A program made the position numbers and the translations under genes. Below, one piece after another: positions 57,801-62,219 of a stretch of 64,000 nucleotides of DNA. The notes under the pieces are model-generated. The model worked only from the letters and a program-made list of their open reading frames with translations. It ran no database searches and was not told the DNA's origin. The DNA is from Gari tellinella. Taxonomy: Eukaryota > Mollusca > Bivalvia > Cardiida > Psammobiidae. The stretch is taken from NCBI GenBank assembly GCA_922989275.2, contig OV277863.1, forward strand, positions 19,868,001 through 19,932,000, given 5' to 3'. Position 1 is the stretch's first letter, and each line of letters begins with the position of its first letter.

Positions 57801-60800
57801 TCAAGCTGTTTGTCACTCATCATTTAGTATTTTTCTGTCGAATATGTAATTTTGAGAAAAACAGCAGACGACAACTTTAAGCAGACAATATTACAGCAGT
57901 CAAAGCGTTAGACATAGTTGTCCTGTTAGGGAACTGCGACGAACGTCGTTGTAAGGAGGGAATCGTTGTTGGCAGGGCCGTTGTAGAGAGGGAACACTGT
58001 AGCAGGCTGACAATAAGAAGGAACATTTCTAATTGGAGACTTTTACTTCAATTTTAGCATGCTTTAACCCTTTCACTCTCAATGGCGCCTAAAAGCACGT
58101 TTGCAATCAGTTTGGACCTTGATCAGACGCCGCGTATCGCGGCGTCTGATCAGGATCCAAACTATTTGGCACTCGTATTGAATTCTTTTCAGTCATACTG
58201 CCTTACAATTTACTTTGACACGATATTGCAGACAACAAACTTGAAGCAGACGACAATGAAACGGTGAAGAGGTAAACTATTACGAAAGTTTGGCATTGAA
58301 AGAATTAAGCAGTTATTTGTATTTAAAGAAACGAATCTATGGAAATAATGGTTGTTAAGAAAAAAAAGATCGTACCCTGTGTGGCTCGAACCGGCTATCC
58401 CCGACATGCAAGTAAGACTCACTATCGATTGAGCTACGGCGACTTCGTTGAAATTTGGCTTGTTAGTTAATTATAATTGTGAACCTAATTATGTATTTAC
58501 GCTAGTTTTGGTACATACAGTGGTCATTTATTACTAAAAATATAGAATTTGAATAGATATTGATCTTTTCCACGTTTTCGCGATGAAGACAGTATGTAAT
58601 AATGTCTTAAACAGTAATCCCAGTCCTTTGTAATGACGTTACCCCACCCAGACTTTGACTCAATTTCACGAAGCCACTCAAACACAAACGTCGGCTCAAA
58701 AACATCCGCGAAAGGTATCTATAGGTCTATAAACGATTTTTATTCAATAAATTATCTATTCTACCTGTTATTACTGCTTAATAAACGTTCGTGTTCTAAT
58801 CCTAGAAAATTCTAAAAAGTTGAGAGAGGGTCACAGTTTTCTAAAGTTTTGAGAAAATTCTATAGTAAATTTGGCGAGTTGAGAATTTCTTAGTTTTTTT
58901 CACCTTTCTAAGAGGGAATCCCCAAATACTTAGTTGAAATGGCCGAAAACTAAGACTATATTGATTTTCTAAGAGTATATCGTTATACTCAGTTAAAATG
59001 TCGAGTTTAGAATTTTCTTAGTTTTCACTTTCTAAGAGTATATCATCAAATACTTAGAGTAAATTGCCGAAAACTAAGAGAATATTGATTTACTTAGAGT
59101 AAAAGTTATCTAAGAGTGTTTCAGAATACGGGCCCAGATCTGGGTTCAAGCTGTTTATTACTCGTCATTACGTCTTTTCTGTCAAAATGTTCATTATGCA
59201 ATTTTGAGAAAAACAGCAAACGACAATTTTAAGCAGCCGTGAAAAAGCTGGACATAATTGTCTTGTTTGGGGGAACAGCGGCAATGGTAGTTGTAAGGAG
59301 GGAATCGCTGTTGGGAGGGCCGTTGTAGAGAGGGAACACTGTATCACCCTCTCCACTGTAACGCGGATTTCTACTTACTTTTGTTGGACACAAATGTATT
59401 GATGGCATAACAAATGTGCTCCAGGAGTTCCACGTTGTGGGTGAAGGTCGCGATATGCTGGATCAGTATTTCTATAGCGGACTGACTGTCCTTGTCATCT
59501 AGTCTAGAACCTAGAAATAATGAATAATGAAATATGTAGTAAAACCCCTCTATTACGATCACTAAATGGTGTAAATTATTAGATGTTTAAGGCAGGTGGT
59601 TGTTTATAGCAAAGTGAAAGTAACACAGAAAGCTCATTAAGAAGATTCCTGTTTTATTTTGACATTACTTTAAGCTGTAACTTGTCATTAATACAATCAA
59701 GTAGCATTCTTATTAGTGATTGTAATAGAGAGGTTTTACTGTACACACTTTGACCATTTATAGTTCTTAAATATTGCACATAAAAATGTACTGTCTCTTT
59801 TAACCCCATTCACCGCCATAGTTACAGTGGAGAATCTGTTATTCTTTCCCAATAAACGCGTTTACGCTAAAACTATTATTTGCAGTGCAAACAGTTTGGA
59901 GCCAGATCAGACGCCGGGTAACCCGGCGTCTGATCAGGCTCCAAACTGTTTGCCACTAAGATAAACATGAATTATCAGAATTGTCAAAAAGTTGTACTTT
60001 TCTACGTTTTAGTGTTTTGCGTTTGCGTACGTTTGCGTTTAAACGGGAAAGAATAACAGATTCTCCACTGTATTATCGTGAATTAGTATCTGTACTATCG
60101 TTTAAAAATCATGTTTAAGGCAGCATGACCAAATTAATATCGACATGAGTACCAAATAGGTTGGATCCTGAACAGACACCGCGAAACTCGGCGTCTGATC
60201 TGGATCTAAACTGCTACATTTGTATTAAATTAAAGTTTAGTCTTCGATTGCGGTGATTTGGTAAACCATTATCATCCAAGGCTCTGTATCTGAGTTTGGT
60301 GTACACGGCCAAACTCGTCGTATAATACAGCTTCATAAAATACTTTAGATGCATGTAAATCAGCTGATCAAGGCCAGACGCTGCGTCAGAGACGAGGCGG
60401 CTGGCCTTGATCTACACTGTTTGGAATGCAATAATATTTGCAGTTAAGGAAAACAACTGGTACATGTACTTTAACACATATACGTAAAGGGGTGCATGTT
60501 ATTATGTCAAAGGGAAAAGCCTTTAGATCTATATATTCCTTTTAGAAATACTATTCCATGCTTCTACTTTATCATGATGAAGAATCGTGGGCAATATTGC
60601 CTACTTGTACATGTGTAAACAAAAAATTACAGGTGACAGCCTCGAGCAGGTTGAAAGTAAAGGAGAAAGTCCTTACATTGGTTTTCTAAATACATTCAAC
60701 CCTGTGTTAACCCATTACCCCATAGCTGTATAAATTGGAAGTATTTCCTTCTGTGGAGGAATAAATTAAAGGTGTAAAAGGCGTATTTATGGGGTAATGG

Positions 60801-61475
60801 GTTTAGCGACCACTGAAGACGCATGTTGAAAAACTGGTGACCGTTTAATACAGGGTATAAGTCAAGCAGGAGCCTTCTGGATGACGTTTAGTACAGTGCA
60901 TTAAACTGGCACCTGTCCGCGTAAATACACACTACAAATATATCGCCGTTTTAGTGGTCGTTTAACACAGGTTTGACTGTAGTGAACGTATTTGAAAAGG
61001 AAGATGCTATGTTAAATGTTCATTTACATTTGTCAATATTACAAATTCGATAAATGGTTATTAAGTATGTTGTTATGAATGAGTTATATCAAACTTGTAG
61101 GTAAACCAACACCCCTGCAACTTTAAATGAAAAATTCCAATTTCAAGATAAGTCTAGTCCATTTTGGCTATTTATGGTTGATTTTAACAATGTATTTCAA
61201 ACTGACAAACAGTGTAGACCCTGACCAGAGGGCTCCTTGGGTCTTCACTGTTTGCATCGGACAAGTGTAATATTTGCAGGTACGTTGTTTGTAAATGACG
61301 AGTTTACTCGTCGCTAGGGTTGAATGTGTTAAGTATTAGGGCTTACCTAACACTGCCAGGTTACAGAGGGCCCAACACCCATACTCCTGGATGGGCAGAT
61401 GTTGTGGGAAGCTGCTGGTACACTTCATAAGGGCTGCGAAGGCATCAGCGTAGACAAGCTCCATGCACGCACAGT
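42589..61475 (-). CDS. Spliced gene: Armadillo-repeat protein, one repeat per exon (5' incomplete)
   Basis: Twelve exons on the minus strand: 61475-61347, 59510-59379, 54302-54174, 53004-52876, 50317-50186, 49114-48986, 48186-48064, 46977-46855, 46469-46344, 45703-45575, 44302-44162, 42860-42589. All internal exons are phase 1-1 and 123-141 nt long. They each encode one 41-47-residue Armadillo-type repeat ending in the pattern IQ..GC..L.NL. Together they give about 564 residues. ARM repeats form a right-handed superhelix that binds partner proteins; the partner is unknown. The 5' end lies beyond 64000, and exons between 54302 and 59379 could have been missed. Introns are dominated by MITEs; eight begin within about 85 nt of a MITE end. 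No close family name can be given. Confidence 0.88.
42900..43149 (+). mobile_element. Family F MITE upstream of the last ARM exon
   Basis: TTAA at both ends; TTAACTCATTCACCCTG left, GGAATGAATGTGTTAA right. Palindrome ACAGTGTTGACCCTGATCAG, AGGGCTCCTTAAGGAGCC, TTCTGATCAGGGTCTACACTG. Lies about 40 nt from the exon acceptor. Confidence 0.87.
43300..43390 (+). repeat. Family D core fragment
   Basis: AATGCGCATTCGTCTTTAC, then TTTAAGCCTGCTTTAAGCGG. Right half of a D core with no ends. Confidence 0.5.
43429..43681 (+). mobile_element. Family D MITE, young 253-bp copy
   Basis: TTAACCCTTTCCCTTATAGA to GGTAAAGGGTTAA; palindrome GCAGAATGCGCCTTAGGGCG / CATTCTGC complete. Nearly identical to 29429-29681 and 63342-63594. 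Confidence 0.93.
43683..43825 (-). repeat. Second copy of the AAAGCGCTTCACATG repeat with (ATT)n
   Basis: TGATTATTATTATTATTATA, CCCGATTTATATAGCGCTC, TTTCAAAAGCGCTTCACATG, ATATAAATGTACCTACAAAG. Collinear with 41795-41935. Likely a retroposon 3' end with an (ATT)n tail. Confidence 0.6.
43945..44072 (+). mobile_element. Family C MITE fragment
   Basis: GTGTCAAACAATTTGGATCC, TGGACAGACGCCGCGCTAAG, CGGCGTTTGGTGACGATTC. Right end eroded (GGCAGTGGACGGGTTA). Confidence 0.6.
44162..44302 (-). CDS. ARM gene exon 11 (divergent repeat)
   Basis: Acceptor GGTATGTTGCAG, donor GTACAT; 141 nt, phase 1-1, 47 codons. The peptide LIRGKMIQNVCDAISKSLK, then PEIQLEGCHILSCIGNSF keeps the IQ..GC..L pattern of the other repeats. 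It has a longer end (HKQN), so the donor is less certain. The exon is open only in the spliced frame, so it can be overlooked by an ORF scan. The flanking MITE of family C starts 33 nt from the acceptor. Confidence 0.75.
44335..44539 (+). mobile_element. Family C MITE
   Basis: TTCACTGCCAACCGCACC, core TATTCTGATCAGACGCCGCG / TAACGCGTTACCTGACCAGG, then GCAGACGACACTATCAATGC and an end at GGTGGTTAA. Confidence 0.65.
44823..45073 (+). mobile_element. Family D MITE, older intact copy
   Basis: TTAACCCTTTACCTCATAGC to TATGGGGGAAAGGGTTAA. Palindrome TTAAAGCAGGTTGAAAGTAA, AGCAGAATGTGCC / GGCACATTCTGCT, TTACTTTCAGCCTGCTTTAA. The centre differs from the young copies (TGTGCC / GGCACA against TGCGCC / GGCGCA), a paired change. 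Confidence 0.88.
45330..45470 (+). repeat. Decayed family C core
   Basis: TTTGCAAACAGTTTCGATCC, TATTCATACTGCGTATTACG, CGGCATATGATCAGTATTC. Many substitutions; ends lost. Confidence 0.55.
45575..45703 (-). CDS. ARM gene exon 10
   Basis: Acceptor ATCATTTACAG, donor GTAGGT; 129 nt, phase 1-1. Peptide GTGLELLQDLACLEMIIECM, then IQTVCLSVLKNIFRAG. A typical three-helix ARM unit. Confidence 0.85.
46079..46321 (-). mobile_element. Family A MITE next to ARM exon 9 donor
   Basis: CAGTGGAGAAGACGTTATTC / GGGAAATAATTACGTTTTCT. Core GGATCATGATCAGACACCGG / ATGGTGTCTGATCGGGCTC. Its end lies 22 nt inside the intron after the exon 9 donor. Confidence 0.82.
46344..46469 (-). CDS. ARM gene exon 9
   Basis: Acceptor CTCATTATTTAG, donor GTAAGT; 126 nt, phase 1-1. 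Peptide DELDLLSREVTSVLITSMRD, then IQIICCGTISYLSCSG. Confidence 0.86.
46700..46839 (-). mobile_element. Family A MITE remnant next to ARM exon 8 donor
   Basis: AACTGCGTTTGCGTTTAGTT, AAACTGGAACAAATAGCATA, TCCACTG. Only the right half is clear. The TIR ends 15 nt from the donor. Confidence 0.6.
46855..46977 (-). CDS. ARM gene exon 8
   Basis: Acceptor GTCTCATTACAG, donor GTAAGA; 123 nt, phase 1-1. Peptide KECKKIFNRAALQKVLHILQ, then IQMAGCKIIAQIALG. Confidence 0.87.
   Translation of the reverse strand, partial: ERSARKFSIELPCRKCCIFFRNLKTQIYRWQGVKSLHKSH
46978..47696. other. Intron, one family B fragment
   Basis: AT-rich with repeated ACTTACATGTGCATTA-like words at 47175-47230 and 47305. A family B TIR fragment (CAGCGCCCCCTCTCTACAAC) stands alone at 47352-47371. 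No exon seen. Confidence 0.5.
47697..48052 (+). mobile_element. Family B MITE abutting ARM exon 7 donor
   Basis: TA-flanked. Left CAGCGCTCACTCTCTACAAC, a second inverted pair GTGCGTTGTTCGGAGGGAGC, palindrome GAATCCAGATCGGACACCGC / GCGGCGTCCGATCTGGATTC, right end GTTGTAGAGAGGGAACGTTG. The right end is 11 nt from the exon 7 donor. Confidence 0.88.
48064..48186 (-). CDS. ARM gene exon 7
   Basis: Acceptor CCTATACTGTAG, donor GTATGT; 123 nt, phase 1-1. Peptide MNVVALESVESTLLYLRQSL, then AQSVCSFYENTLRAG; this repeat lacks the usual GC and N positions. Bracketed by a B element on the donor side and an E element on the acceptor side. Confidence 0.84.
48250..48420 (+). mobile_element. Family E MITE, left end missing
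   Basis: Palindrome TTAAAGCAAGGTGACAGTAA, AACAGAACGCTCC / GGGAGCGTTCTG, then AATTGCTTTAAGCAGTCACC and the right end GTGGTCGTAATAGAGAGATT. Confidence 0.75.
48445..48600 (+). mobile_element. Family C MITE, left part
   Basis: CATCAACCCTATGCCTGCC, then TTTGGATCAAGATCACACGC, CGCGTCTCGAGGCGTCTG, ATATTGATCCAAACTGTTTG. Confidence 0.7.
48731..48977 (-). mobile_element. Family A MITE abutting ARM exon 6 donor
   Basis: TA-flanked; CAATGGAGAAACCGTTATTC / GAATAACATTTTCTCTACTG. Core GGAGCCAGATCAGACGCCGG, GTGACC, CGGCGTCTGATCAGGCTCC. Only 8 nt separate the TIR from the exon 6 boundary, so the donor consensus is the only host intron sequence on that side. Confidence 0.9.
48986..49114 (-). CDS. ARM gene exon 6
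   Basis: Acceptor TTCCTATTTTAG, donor GTAAGC; 129 nt, phase 1-1. Peptide KGCWWIAEECGIQIISMTLK, KFARSDGILTFGCTCLASLP, RRG. It has no long ORF of its own and was found by splice sites, phase and pattern. Confidence 0.82.
49115..49977. other. Intron without recognised full elements
   Basis: A family F-like fragment lies at 49290-49345 (ATTTCAAAACTGGCAAACCG, TTCAGACCTTGACCAGAGG). A GACTCGACACAACGACATC..ACAAACTCGTTACAACGAC motif pair is near 49373 and 49472. No exon. Confidence 0.45.
49978..50150 (+). mobile_element. Family E variant MITE
   Basis: CAGTAAAATCTGTGTTAAGC, GACC at the left and GTGACTGCTTAACACAGG at the right, so the TIR differs from standard E. Core GAAAACTCCTATAGGAGC, TTTCTGTATTACTGTTGGCC. 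A second copy of this variant is at 60800-60980. Confidence 0.72.
50186..50317 (-). CDS. ARM gene exon 5
   Basis: Acceptor CAATTGTACAG, donor GTAGGT; 132 nt, phase 1-1. Peptide VDNKYRILKNGAVHAVLQAM, then LQLNALKLLCNLLESG. A classic ARM helix-3 ending (LCNLLESG). Confidence 0.88.
50369..50537 (+). mobile_element. Family E MITE
   Basis: CAGTAAAACACCTTATAACG left; palindrome AATGTGACAGTAAAACAGAA, AGCTCCATTAGGAAC, TTTCTGTTTTACTGTCACAT. The right TIR is shortened (TATAGAGAGGTTTACTG). Confidence 0.8.
50815..51028 (+). mobile_element. Family D MITE, partly deleted
   Basis: TTAACCCTTTTCGCATTAGC, then only the right half of the palindrome (AACCTTCTGCTTTACTTTC, AACCTGCTTCAAGCTCC), then GAAACTATTTTATTCAATGG. 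Confidence 0.65.
51097..52253 (+). mobile_element. Family E MITE split by element H
   Basis: CAGTAAAAACCTCTCTATAA left and GTAATAGAGAGGTTTTACTG right, TA-flanked. The palindrome (CTGCTTAA | ATCAAGGTGAATGTAAAACA, GAAAGCTCCTTCAGGAGC) is broken at its TTAA by the H insertion. Confidence 0.87.
51175..52116. mobile_element. Element H: 942-bp TTAA-flanked element with long TIRs
   Basis: Begins GGGTGTATCAATGTCATGAC and ends with the inverted copy CTCATGACATTGATACACCC. TIR similarity continues inward for about 100 bp (AAGAGCTATTTAAGATGAAT near 51246, ATTCATCATAAATAGCTCTT near 52032). TTAA duplicated at 51171-51174 and 52117-52120. The TTAA target suggests piggyBac-type mobilisation. The short frames inside (51260-51469, 51809-52006) are not recognisable as a transposase. 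Confidence 0.88.
52371..52586 (+). mobile_element. Family C MITE with long perfect core
   Basis: Left TTGAACCCTTAGCCTGCC, right TTTGGCGGGCTAAGGGTTAA. Palindrome GCAAACAGCTTGGATCCGGA, TGAGACGCCGAGTAACTCGG, CGTCTCATCCGGATCCAAGC, TGTTTG; here the usual GATCAGA has become GATGAGA with the partner TCTCATC, another paired change. Confidence 0.88.
52660..52800 (+). repeat. Family F core, decayed
   Basis: AAATTGACAAACAGTGTAGA, CCCTGATCAGAGAATTGCG, TTTTGATCCGGGTGTATAC, TGTTTGCATAGGA. Confidence 0.65.
52876..53004 (-). CDS. ARM gene exon 4
   Basis: Acceptor TTTTATTTCCAG, donor GTATGT; 129 nt, phase 1-1. Peptide DFRRYLEDMGASEAIISCML, then MDIQNIGCIALTNLSAD. Confidence 0.87.
53252..53502 (+). mobile_element. 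Family F MITE, intact copy
   Basis: TTAACTCTTTCCTCCCTGAA to AGGGTTCAAAGGGTTAA. Palindrome ACAAACAGTGAAGACCCTGA, TCAGAGGGCTCCTTTTGGAG, CCCTCTGATCTGGGTCTTCA, CTGTTTG. Confidence 0.88.
53619..54150 (+). mobile_element. Family D MITE split by family B
   Basis: Left part ACCGATTCCCCATAGACTG, TTTGAAGACAGGTGGCCAC, AGCAGGTTTAAAG, with most of the palindrome deleted. After TATAAATTGGGACTA comes the B copy; the D sequence resumes ATTCTCTTCAGTGGATAAAT. Alignment to 44823-45073 supports the join. Confidence 0.65.
53760..54092 (+). mobile_element. Family B MITE
   Basis: CAGCGCTCCCTCTTTACAAC left, GTTGTAGAGAGGGAGTACTG right, TA-flanked. Core GAATCAAGATCAGACGCCGC / GTCTGATCTAGATTC, shortened at the centre. 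Confidence 0.87.
54174..54302 (-). CDS. ARM gene exon 3
   Basis: Acceptor GTTTATTACAG, donor GTGAGT; 129 nt, phase 1-1. Peptide SVHEIVVTRDGVTRLVDLIR, then VDIHINGVKVIGNLAVNG. A textbook ARM unit. Confidence 0.9.
54350..54555 (+). mobile_element. Family E MITE, intact copy
   Basis: CAGTAAAACCTCTCTATTAC / GTAATAGCGAGGTTTTACTG, TA-flanked. Perfect palindrome TTAAAGCAAGGTGACAGTGA, AACAGAAAGCTCC / GGAGCTTTCTGTT. About 48 nt upstream of exon 3's acceptor, in the branch-point range. Confidence 0.92.
54556..55055 (+). mobile_element. LINE C-terminal fragment with C2H2 finger
   Basis: The frame reads LEDKIPDTEVLRCANLPSIY, then LRWAGHVVRMPDNRLPKRLF and KGRRSIGAPKKRFKDTLK, and ends with a zinc finger (CPHCQRTFRARIGLTSHLRV, H) and a stop near 55039. 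RWAGHVVRM and GAPKKRFKD are hallmarks of the tail of certain LINE polyproteins. No reverse transcriptase core precedes it, so it is a 5'-truncated fragment. It starts at the E copy's end. Confidence 0.85.
55079..55291 (-). mobile_element. Family G MITE
   Basis: Right end GTGGGTACAAATGGGTTAA (reverse of the G start). Perfect core GCAAACAGTGTAGACTCTGA, TCAGACGCCACATAAAGCGG, CGTCTGATCAGAGTCTACAC, TGTTTGC. TTAA at the right; the left end is eroded. Confidence 0.82.
55343..55413 (+). repeat. Family F core without ends
   Basis: GCAAAATGTGTAGACCCTGA, CCAGAGGGCTCCGTAGAGGA, GGTATTTGATCAGGATCTGC, ACTGTTTGC. Confidence 0.65.
55694..55939 (-). mobile_element. Family A MITE, consensus-like 246-bp copy
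   Basis: TA-flanked, perfect TIR CAGTGGAGAATCTGTTATTC, core GGAGCCAGATCAGACGCCGG / CCGGCGTCTGATCAGGCTCC. Nearly identical to 59825-60070 and 62220-62465. Confidence 0.94.
56005..56212 (-). mobile_element. Family A MITE, decayed
   Basis: AATAAACGCGTCTGTATTAA, core GAACCAGATAATACGCTGGG / AACCCGGCGTCTGGTCACGC, end TTTCTTTTAAACGGAAAAAG. Its right end meets the family B copy. Confidence 0.65.
56705..56772 (+). repeat. tRNA-like segment in the left arm of FB2
   Basis: GTCGCCGTAGCTCAATCGAT, AGCGACTCTGCC, with box B AGCCGGTTCGAGCC. Box A-like GTAGCTCAATCGATAG and box B spacing fit a tRNA head, but the acceptor-stem partner is weak. The inverted partner is at 58377-58443. Confidence 0.6.
56866..57278 (-). 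mobile_element. Family C MITE with internal tandem duplication
   Basis: Reverse orientation, right end AGCGTGAAAGGGTTAA at 57278. Two successive copies of the segment GTCGTCTGCTTCAATT..GCAGTATC..GAATTCAATACGAGTG..TTTGGATCCTGAT occur (56920-57095, 57125-57245). The first has the full palindrome with a TTTCCCGAAA centre, the second a collapsed one. Confidence 0.72.
57390..57470 (+). repeat. Palindromic core in the FB2 loop
   Basis: CAGTAACGATCCAGATCAGA, CGCCGCGTTATGCGGCG, TCTGATATGATCCAAACTTG. Family C-like or B-like core with no clear ends. Confidence 0.7.
57651..57999 (+). mobile_element. Family B MITE in the FB2 loop
   Basis: CAGCGCTCCCTCTCTACAAC / GTTGTAGAGAGGGAACACTG, TA-flanked. Core GAATTCAGATCAGACGCCGC / GCGGCGTCTGATTTGGATTC. 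A complete copy, nested inside a foldback that is itself inside another family B copy. Confidence 0.9.
58074..58309 (+). mobile_element. Family C MITE in the right arm of FB2
   Basis: TTAACCCTTTCACTCTCAAT, core TTGGACCTTGATCAGACGCC, GCGTATCGC, GGCGTCTGATCAGGATCC, tail CAGACGACAATGAAACGGTG, end ATTGAAAGAATTAA. Confidence 0.87.
58377..58443 (-). repeat. tRNA-like segment in the right arm of FB2
   Basis: Inverted partner of 56705-56772, on the minus strand: GTCGCCGTAGCTCAATCGAT, AGTGAGTCTTAC, box B AGCCGGTTCGAGCC. The two differ mainly in the anticodon-arm part. Confidence 0.6.
59379..59510 (-). CDS. ARM gene exon 2
   Basis: Acceptor TTATTTCTAG, donor GTAAGT; 132 nt, phase 1-1. Peptide SRLDDKDSQSAIEILIQHIA, then VELLEHICYAINTFVSNK. 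A second AG 7 nt further in would shift the frame and is disfavoured. Confidence 0.84.
59537..59741 (+). mobile_element. Family E MITE
   Basis: TAGTAAAACCCCTCTATTAC left, GTAATAGAGAGGTTTTACTG right. Core AAAGTGAAAGTAACACAGAA, AGCTCATTAAGAAG, ATTCCTGTTTTATTTTGAC, decayed. About 27 nt upstream of the exon 2 acceptor. Confidence 0.82.
59825..60070 (-). mobile_element. Family A MITE, consensus-like 246-bp copy
   Basis: TA-flanked, perfect TIRs CAGTGGAGAATCTGTTATTC / GAATAACAGATTCTCCACTG, same core as 55694-55939. Confidence 0.94.
60145..60425. repeat. Two isolated palindromic cores
   Basis: 60160-60212: GGTTGGATCCTGAACAGACA, CCGCGAAACTCGG, CGTCTGATCTGGATC (family C type). 60361-60423: CAGCTGATCAAGGCCAGACG, CTGCGTCAGAGACGAGGCGG, CTGGCCTTGATCTACAC, a core with AAGGCCAGAC / CTGGCCTTG arms not seen elsewhere. 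Confidence 0.65.
60707..60805 (+). mobile_element. 99-bp family D element lacking the palindrome
   Basis: TTAACCCATTACCCCATAGC to TATGGGGTAATGGGTTTA. Apart from the missing centre it follows the D layout (TATAAATTGGAAGTATTTCC, TCTGTGGAGGAATAAATTAA, AAGGCG). It is either a deletion derivative or a version without the palindrome module. It lies within a decayed D/E-type core. Confidence 0.72.
60800..60980 (+). mobile_element. Family E variant MITE
   Basis: GTTTAGCGACCACTGAAGAC left, GTGGTCGTTTAACACAGG right, then TTTGACTGTA. Core GGTATAAGTCAAGCAGGAGC, TTCTGGATGACGTTTAG, decayed. Same TIR variant as 49978-50150. Confidence 0.6.
61101..61332 (+). mobile_element. Family F MITE near ARM exon 1 donor
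   Basis: CCCCTGCAACTTTAAATGAA left, GGGTTGAATGTGTTAA right. Core CAAACAGTGTAGACCCTGAC, CAGAGGGCTCCTT, GGGTCTTCACTGTTTGC with most of the right arm missing. Its TTAA lies 14 nt from the donor. Confidence 0.8.
61347..61475 (-). CDS. ARM gene, first exon visible in the window
   Basis: Acceptor TCATTTTGCACAG, donor GTAAGC; 129 nt, phase 1-1. Peptide CACMELVYADAFAALMKCTS, then PIQEYGCWALCNLAVLG. The strongest ARM motif in the gene. Because it enters in phase 1, at least one more exon lies upstream, beyond 64000 or missed. Confidence 0.9.
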
Positions 61476-61540
61476 CTGTGCAAAATGAAAGCAAAACATA
61501 GTGAGGTCCGACATTTCGAACAATCAAAGAAACATCACTT

Positions 61541-61670
61541 GTAGTGGGATACGCGTTATCCTTTCTCGTTTAAACGCAAATACATTGCACTAAAATGTAG
61601 CAAATGGCGAGATTTCTACAATTCTGACGGTTCATTCAAATAATCTGAGTAGCAAACACTTTAGAGCCCT
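61541..61670 (+). mobile_element. Family A MITE fragment
   Basis: GTAGTGGGATACGCGTTATC, CTTTCTCGTTTAAACGC, TAGCAAACACTTTAGAGCCC. The right half is lost. Confidence 0.55.
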
Positions 61671-61829
61671 TTAGAAACTAATTTGCAACATAGTCGCCTT
61701 TCACTTGAATACACTTGATCCAGTGGTCATGGAGCTTTTGAGTGGTTTTGAATCAAAAACATATTCATTGACGTCATTATCTGCCTGGAAGTGGTAAACG
61801 TTTTGCTCTTTTTTCATCCTAGATAATGT

Positions 61830-62150
61830 GTAAGATAAGATAAAATTTATTTTGAGTCGGCAAGACGTTTACAAGTAACATAAGCTCTGAAGAGCTTTTA
61901 TACATGTAATCGACTATATAACAAATGTATGTAAACAAAAGCAAAACGGCTACAAATAAAAAATAATAGAAAGCAATACAGTATAGCATACAGTATAGCA
62001 TATGAGTATGAGAAAAATGCCAATCCTGTCATTATAACTGCAATGTATTAAATTACGTCTATTATTAGCAAACACAACTTAATATTTTAAGTAAGATATA
62101 AATCAAGAAGATTTCAAAACCGTAAATAAGTTAAAAGTGCTAACAGCTTT
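61830..62150. other. Possible LINE 3' end, otherwise empty
   Basis: TAAGATAAGATAAAATTTAT, TTTGAGTCGGCAAGACG looks like a retroposon 3' terminus read backwards. No coding part is present. The assignment is weak. Confidence 0.3.
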
Positions 62151-62219
62151 AAACAAGACAGAGCTTAATTAGCCATTAGTGTAGCAGTTTGGTGTAACAT
62201 CGTGGATCTGCATGATTTA

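Larger units (their letters stand above)
56327..59134. mobile_element. 2.8-kb foldback element (FB2) with tRNA-like arms
   Basis: Ends CTGAAACATTCTTAG (left) and CTAAGAGTGTTTCAG (right). The outer arms are rich in CTAAGAATTTTC-type words. The inner arms, about 56640-57340 and 58003-58510, are inverted copies of one another and include a tRNA-like segment, family C MITEs and an ATTGGAGACTTTTAC segment (57307 / 58034). The left arm is longer because its C copy is partly tandem-duplicated (56866-57278). The loop 57341-58002 holds another palindrome and a family B MITE. It inserted into a family B element. Confidence 0.8.
56213..59341 (+). mobile_element. Family B MITE split by a 2.8-kb foldback
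   Basis: Left part CAGTGCTCCTTCTCTACAAC..TTGCAAATCGCTTGAATCCAG to 56326. The right part resumes near 59135 with AGATCTGGGTTCAAGCTG and ends GTTGTAGAGAGGGAACACTG. The B copies at 57651-57999 and 47697-48052 are collinear with the joined halves. Confidence 0.85.
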
